From the NCBI GenBank assembly GCA_016711105.1, contig JADJTO010000003.1:368533-432532 (forward strand): a stretch of 64,000 bases of DNA, in the 5' to 3' direction. Of the stretch, positions 59,355-64,000 are shown piece by piece. The translations under genes and the position numbers were made by a program. This DNA is from Micropruina sp. GTDB taxonomy: Bacteria; Actinomycetota; Actinomycetes; Propionibacteriales; Propionibacteriaceae. The first letter of the stretch is position 1. Each line of letters begins with the position of its first letter. Under the pieces are notes generated by a model. That model worked only from the letters and a program-made list of their open reading frames with translations. It did no database searches and had not been told where the DNA came from.

Positions 59355-60532
59355 CGGTCGGTCCGTCCGTCCGCGGGCAGGTCGAGCCCTTCCATGTGAT
59401 GGAAGTGCTGAAGGCAGTGGCCCGGCGACAACGCAGCCACGGGGACGCGATCCTGCTCTGCGTCGGGCAGCCAGCCACCCCCGCGCCTCGCGCCGTGCTG
59501 GCGGCCGCCCATGCCGCACTGGAGTCCGACCCGCTCGGCTACACCGAGGCGCTGGGCATCCTGCCGCTGCGGCAGCGGATCGCCCGGCACTACGCCGAGC
59601 AGTACGGCGTGCAGGTTGATCCGGACGAGGTGGTGGTGACCACCGGTTCGTCCGGCGGCTTCGTGTTGGCCTTGCTGGCTGCCTTCGATGCGGGAGATCG
59701 AGTGGCCATGACCAGACCCGGGTACCCCGCCTATCGCAACGACATCGAGGCTTTGGGCTGTCAGGTGGTCGACCTGGTCTGCTCGGCGGACACCCGCTAT
59801 CAGCCGACCGTGTCGTTGCTCAACTCCCTCCTCGAGTCTCCCGCTGGACTGGTGATCGCCAGCCCCGCGAACCCGACCGGGACCATCATCGAGGCGTCCG
59901 AACTCGCCGCGCTCAGCAAATGGTGCGCGTCCCGCGACTGCCTGCTGATCAGCGATGAGATCTACCACGGCATCACCTACGGACGAGATTGCGCCACCGC
60001 GTGGCAGTTCGATCGGGAGAACACGGTTGTGGTTGGATCGGTCAGCAAGTTCCAGTCCATGACCGGTTGGCGGCTGGGCTGGCTACTCGTCCCGGCCCGG
60101 CTGCGCCGAACCATCGAACTGCTGCAGGGCAACCTGGCGATCTGCGCCCCGGCCATCTCTCAAGCGGCGGCGCTGGCCGCCTTCGACGCAGCGGCTCGCG
60201 TCGAGTGCGAGGGGCATGTGGCCCGTTACGCCGCCAATCGGGAGTTGCTGTTGCGGCGCCTGCCTGAGATCGGTGTGACCAGCTTCGCCCCGCCCGATGG
60301 CGCGTTTTACGCCTACTGCGATGTCTCGCACCTGACCGACGACTCGCAGGCGTGGTGCGCTGACGTGCTTGCGGCGACCGGGGTAGCACTGGCTCCGGGG
60401 ATCGATTTCGACCCCGTTTCGGGTCGCCGGTTCGTCCGGCTCAGCTTTTGCGGCCAGACGTCCGCGCTGGAGGAAGCGCTGGATCGCCTGGTGGCCCACC
60501 TTCGCTCACCGGCACCAGGCCGACCTGACTGA
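59351..60532 (+). CDS. PLP-dependent aminotransferase, class I/II
   Basis: This 393-residue enzyme belongs to fold-type I aminotransferases. The PLP Lys is in VVVGSVSKFQSMTGWRLGW near residue 226. The PLP-binding segments TTGSSGGFVLALLA, SPANPTGTI and ISDEIYHGITYG are in order, and the carboxylate-binding Arg is in RRFVRLSF. The substrate cannot be told; aspartate- or aromatic-type is possible. The GTG start overlaps the previous gene stop by 4 bp (GTGA). Confidence 0.87.
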   Translation: MTVGPSVRGQVEPFHVMEVLKAVARRQRSHGDAILLCVGQPATPAPRAVLAAAHAALESDPLGYTEALGILPLRQRIARHYAEQYGVQVDPDEVVVTTGSSGGFVLALLAAFDAGDRVAMTRPGYPAYRNDIEALGCQVVDLVCSADTRYQPTVSLLNSLLESPAGLVIASPANPTGTIIEASELAALSKWCASRDCLLISDEIYHGITYGRDCATAWQFDRENTVVVGSVSKFQSMTGWRLGWLLVPARLRRTIELLQGNLAICAPAISQAAALAAFDAAARVECEGHVARYAANRELLLRRLPEIGVTSFAPPDGAFYAYCDVSHLTDDSQAWCADVLAATGVALAPGIDFDPVSGRRFVRLSFCGQTSALEEALDRLVAHLRSPAPGRPD

Positions 60533-60546
60533 CTGACAACCACGTT

Positions 60547-60565
60547 GTGCGATGGCCGATCGCAC
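60547..60565. terminator. terminator-like hairpin
   Basis: A 7-bp stem GTGCGAT/ATCGCAC with a 5-base loop lies between the convergent aminotransferase and subtilase genes. The remaining 100 bp up to 60669 hold nothing else that I recognise. Confidence 0.4.
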
Positions 60566-60668
60566 GCATTCCCAACGATGACCCAGCGATTACCAGTGGC
60601 CCTCTCTCGCGACCCCGCTCGTCCGCACTGGGCAAACTCCGCCACACTCCGCGTCTCGACGGTCGCCG

Positions 60669-63600
60669 CTACCCGACCACGATGGTGAGGCGCTGGGTGA
60701 CCCAGGTTCCCGTCGAGTCCATGACGTAGACACCGCTGTCGTACACCCCGGGGCTGGTGGGTGTACCGCTGATGATGCCCCTGTCCGTGTCGACGTCCAA
60801 GCCCGGCACCGGGTTGCCCCAGTAGAACCAGCGGTAGGGCAGCGTGCCTCCGCTAGCGTCGAGTTGGACGCTGTACGGGCTGCCTGCGACGGCGTCGGGA
60901 AGCTCGGTGGTGAGGATTCTCAACGGCTCGACGACGAGGATCGTCACCGTGACACTGGCCTGGTGCCCCTCGGCATCGGCGACCTCCACGGTGACCTTGT
61001 AGGTGCCCCCCACCGTCGGCGTGCCAGCGATCAGCCCGCTTGCCGAGCCAAGGGTCAGCCCCGGCGGCAGTTCGCCGCTGGCGATCCGCCAGGTCAGGGG
61101 AGGAGTGCCGCCGTGACCGCTGAGTTGGAGTTGCCAGGGAACGCCAGTCGCCGCCGGAGTGACGGTCACCGGATCAATCGCGACCACGGCGATCGACAAC
61201 GTGAGCTGCCGGGTCACGGCTTCTCCGTCGGATCCGGTCACCGTGGCGCTGAACGTGAACGTGCCGCCGTCGGTCGGGATGCCGGCGAGCACGCCGCTGT
61301 CCGGATCGAGGTCGAGTCCTGGCGGCAGTGAACCCGCTGACACACTCCACGTCAGCGGTGTCGCCCCACCGGTGGTGCGCAACGGCTGCCGGTAGAGGTC
61401 CCCCCGCACGCCATCAGGCAGCTCGGTGGCGGCGAAGCCGAGGCTCGTCCGGAAGGTCGTCACGACGAGGTGACCGTCACGCGCGACGGCGACGTGGATC
61501 ACGTTGGACGAGTCGACGCTCAGACCGAGTGCCGTGCGGAGATTGTCGCCGCCGATCCTTCGGCTCCAGAGCACCTGGCCATCCGTGTCGACCGTGGCGA
61601 GCACCTTGAGCCACTGCTCGACCACCGGGTCGAAGTACTGGCCACCGACGACCAGGTTGCCGTAACCGTCGAAGGCCATCGCAGAAATGTCGACCTCGCG
61701 GTCCTCAAAGAAGAGCGACTCTCGCCACACCAACTCGCCGGACGGGTCGCGTCGCTCGATCGCGCCGGCCAAACCGCCGCCGACATAGCTGTTGCCGGAG
61801 GGGTCGACGACGATCGCCCTGCCGGCGCTCAAGCGAACCGTCTCCAGGTCCTCAGAGAAGTGCGACCACAGCACGTCGCCGTTGGGTGCGTACTTGAGCG
61901 TCAGGTACGAGTGGCCGAACTCCCTGAATCCATCGTTCTCCGAGAACACGTAGGTATGCCGGCCGCCCACGTAGACGTTGCCGTCGGCGTCGGTGTCGAT
62001 GTCGGCGCCCTGGGCGAACACCTTTCCCGGGACTGACGTCGCCCAGACGCGGTTGCCGGCGGGGTCGAACTTGACCGTCAACACGTCCTCCTGGTCGATC
62101 TTGCGCGACATGCCCGTGACGACGACGTCGCCGAACGGGTCGACCGTGATCGCCAGCGGGAGCGCGATCCCCTCGGAGTACGACGTGGTCCACTGCTCGT
62201 TCCCGTCGCGGTCGTACTTGGTCACGATGTAGTCGGAGTCGGCGCGGAAGTAGGGGTAGCCCCCAGCGACATAGATGTTGCCGTCGGCGTCGAGCGCGAC
62301 CCCGGTGGCGTGGTTCGCCCACCAGGGCGTCGTGCTGACCCGGAAGTCGCTCCACAGCAACGCACCCGACCGGTCGTACTTGTTGACCACCCAGTCCTCG
62401 TCCAGGGTCTGCGGATCGATCGAGTAGCCGCCGACGACTGTGTTCCCTTCCGCGTCTGTGGCGACGTCCCTGCGGGAACACGTTCCAGCCGTCATGTTCG
62501 ACGGCCAACAGCGTCTCCCTCACGTCGTCAGCGCCCACCTCGACGCTCACCTCGGCGACTGCCACCCGTCCGATCGCGTCGAGAACTCGCACCTTTGCCA
62601 GCGAGCGGCCCGCTGTCGTGGGCGTCCCGGTGATGACCCCGGTACCGCCGCCCAAGGTCAGACCGGCAGGCAGCTCACCGCCGACGATCGACCAGTGGAA
62701 CGGGGCAGAGCCGGACGACTGCAGGGCACCCCGATAGCTCTCCCCGACGTGAGCCTCAGGTAGATATCGGCTGAAGGAGATGTACGGCAGGGTCATCGAG
62801 TTCGAACCGGACGAGAAGGTGATCGTCTCGGTGGCCGCCGTGGGTGTGAAGGTACCGCTGTAGAGGCCGTCACCGGCGGCGAGGTCTGGTGCCCGACCAT
62901 CGTCGCGTAGATCGAACCCGGCGCCGGTGGACGTGATCGCTCGCACCGCGCCGGCCGGGTCGGCGCAGGCAATGTTGAGCACGGTGAACGTCGCCGGCGC
63001 CCCCGTCTGCAGCGGAAAGACCGGCGGTGTTCCGGTGGCTGCCAACACCCGGCCGGTGGAGCAGGCCAACGCACCGTGGGCGTTGAGGCGCCGCCCCGTG
63101 ACGGTGGAGGTCTCCAGTCCGGCGACCGGGTCACCTCCGGCGAGGATCAGGTTCTTCACGGCACGCCAGTCGCGACCCGGTGAGCGCGCCTTCAGCAACG
63201 CGGCGACGCCGGTCACGTGCGGGGCGGCCATGGAGGTCCCACTCGCCAGGTAGTACTCGGCGTCGGGGTCGCCGTCGGGCACGAAGTGCGCCCCGTCCCC
63301 GTACGTGTCGGTTCCCGCGCCGCGCAGAGACACGATGTCGACACCGGGTGCCCCGAGGCTCACCGTTGTGCGCCCGAGGTTCGAGAAGCCCGCCAGGTCA
63401 TCGTTGCGATCCGTGGCCGCGACCGAGATCACGTTGGGCAAGGCGTAACTCGCCGGGAAGGACGGGGTGGCGTCGAGGTCTGCCTGGTCGTTGCCGGCCG
63501 CGGCTACGAACAACACGTCCTGCTGGTCACGGATGGCCTGGTGCAGGAGGGCGGATTCGTCGCCGCCGCTCAGCTGTTGTTGGTCGCCACCACGTTGACA

Positions 63601-64000
63601 CCGGTCCGACGCAACGCCTTGACGTAATCGAGGCAGGCGATCGCGCCCGCCGTGTCACCACCGCCACCGTCGTCGAGGAACCGGCGGAGGCGATCTTCAC
63701 CGTCCAGCTCACGCCGGCGATGCCGATCCGGTTGCCGCCGGCTGCGCCGGAGGATCCCCGCGACGTGGGTGCCGTGGCCGTTGGGGTCGGCGGGTCGCCG
63801 TCGCCTCCACGACGTCGTAGCCGTGGACGTCGTCGGTGTAGCCGTTACGGTCGTTGTCTATTCCGTCCTCAGGAATCTCGCGGGGATTCGTCCACACGTT
63901 GCCGGCCAGGTCGGGATGGGTGTGGTCGAGCCCGGTGTCGATCACCACGACGACCACGGCGCGACGACTGGCTTTGAGGTTCCAGGCCTCGGGGCGTCGA
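60669..64000 (-). CDS. secreted subtilisin-like (S8) serine protease with Ig-like and beta-propeller domains, 5' end outside window
   Basis: The subtilase runs over 1,100 residues in the window and continues beyond its right edge, so the signal peptide is not visible. The triad is present: Asp in VVVIDTGLDHTHPDL, His in NGHGTHVAG, Ser in ASGTSMAAPHVTG. A putative Ig (He_PIG-like) domain reads GELPAGLTLGGGTGVITGTP. It is followed by a propeller of NHL/SBBP-like repeats, each with text such as GVALDADGNIYVAGG. Three more Ig-like domains, including one with GELPPGLTLGSASGLIAGTP, complete the C-terminus. Frame changes occur near 63570, 63730 and 62480. Confidence 0.82.

Overview
The window is high-GC DNA from an actinobacterium. 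Gene content and order point to the Propionibacteriales or a close relative; the sequence does not support a genus. Key evidence is a set of actinobacterial gene blocks: topoisomerase IV genes, thymidine kinase and sepH; DUF4193, DUF3093, dut and DUF3710; dxs, RNase D and DUF3000; thrS and a HIT phosphorylase; and a PgsA-like enzyme, DUF881, small basic protein, DUF881, gcvH, garA, ftsR, a bifunctional nuclease and a MerR protein. The tRNA genes do not encode CCA, and several genes appear to be transcribed without a leader.

Layout. 1-8.3 kb: parE (cut by the window edge), a carbonic anhydrase, parC, an App1-type phosphatase, DUF5998, a phosphodiesterase, tdk and sepH. 8.6-16.1 kb: DUF4193, DUF4235, DUF3093, dut, DUF3710, an OB-fold protein, two TrkA regulators, an APC permease and an RNA methyltransferase. 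16.2-27.2 kb: a hydrolase, an acyltransferase, acnA, panB, a DUF2520 gene, panC, an SOS-box gene of unknown function and dxs. 27.3-35.5 kb: RNase D, DUF3000, msrB, a LigD-type polymerase, an ATP-dependent ligase, ppk2, a CbiX-like chelatase, a YihY protein and a LysR-type substrate-binding protein. 35.7-36.15 kb: four tRNA genes. 36.2-41.1 kb: a phage-satellite or prophage remnant beside tRNA-Val(GAC), with integrase, HTH protein, excisionase, AAA ATPase and a truncated HK97 capsid gene. 41.3-46.0 kb: a TfoX-domain gene and a beta-glucoside PTS operon with an antiterminator-controlled leader. 46-60.5 kb: thrS, HIT, an aldo/keto reductase, the pgsA-to-gcvP block, a second YihY protein and an aminotransferase. 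60.7-64 kb: a large secreted-type subtilase running off the window.

About thirty genes, including essential ones, are interrupted by one or a few single-base insertions or deletions, very often in G or C runs. The protein on each side continues normally in another frame. This is best explained by uncorrected read errors, so I annotate each such gene as one feature and give approximate break points. The exception is the capsid gene, which is truly cut short.

Functional links. panB and panC make pantothenate, with the DUF2520 gene between them. gcvH and gcvP belong to the glycine cleavage system, with the metabolic regulator GarA and two MerR regulators in the same block. The bgl genes form a self-regulated sugar uptake operon: transport (bglF), hydrolysis (bglA) and antitermination (bglG) acting on a leader RNA.
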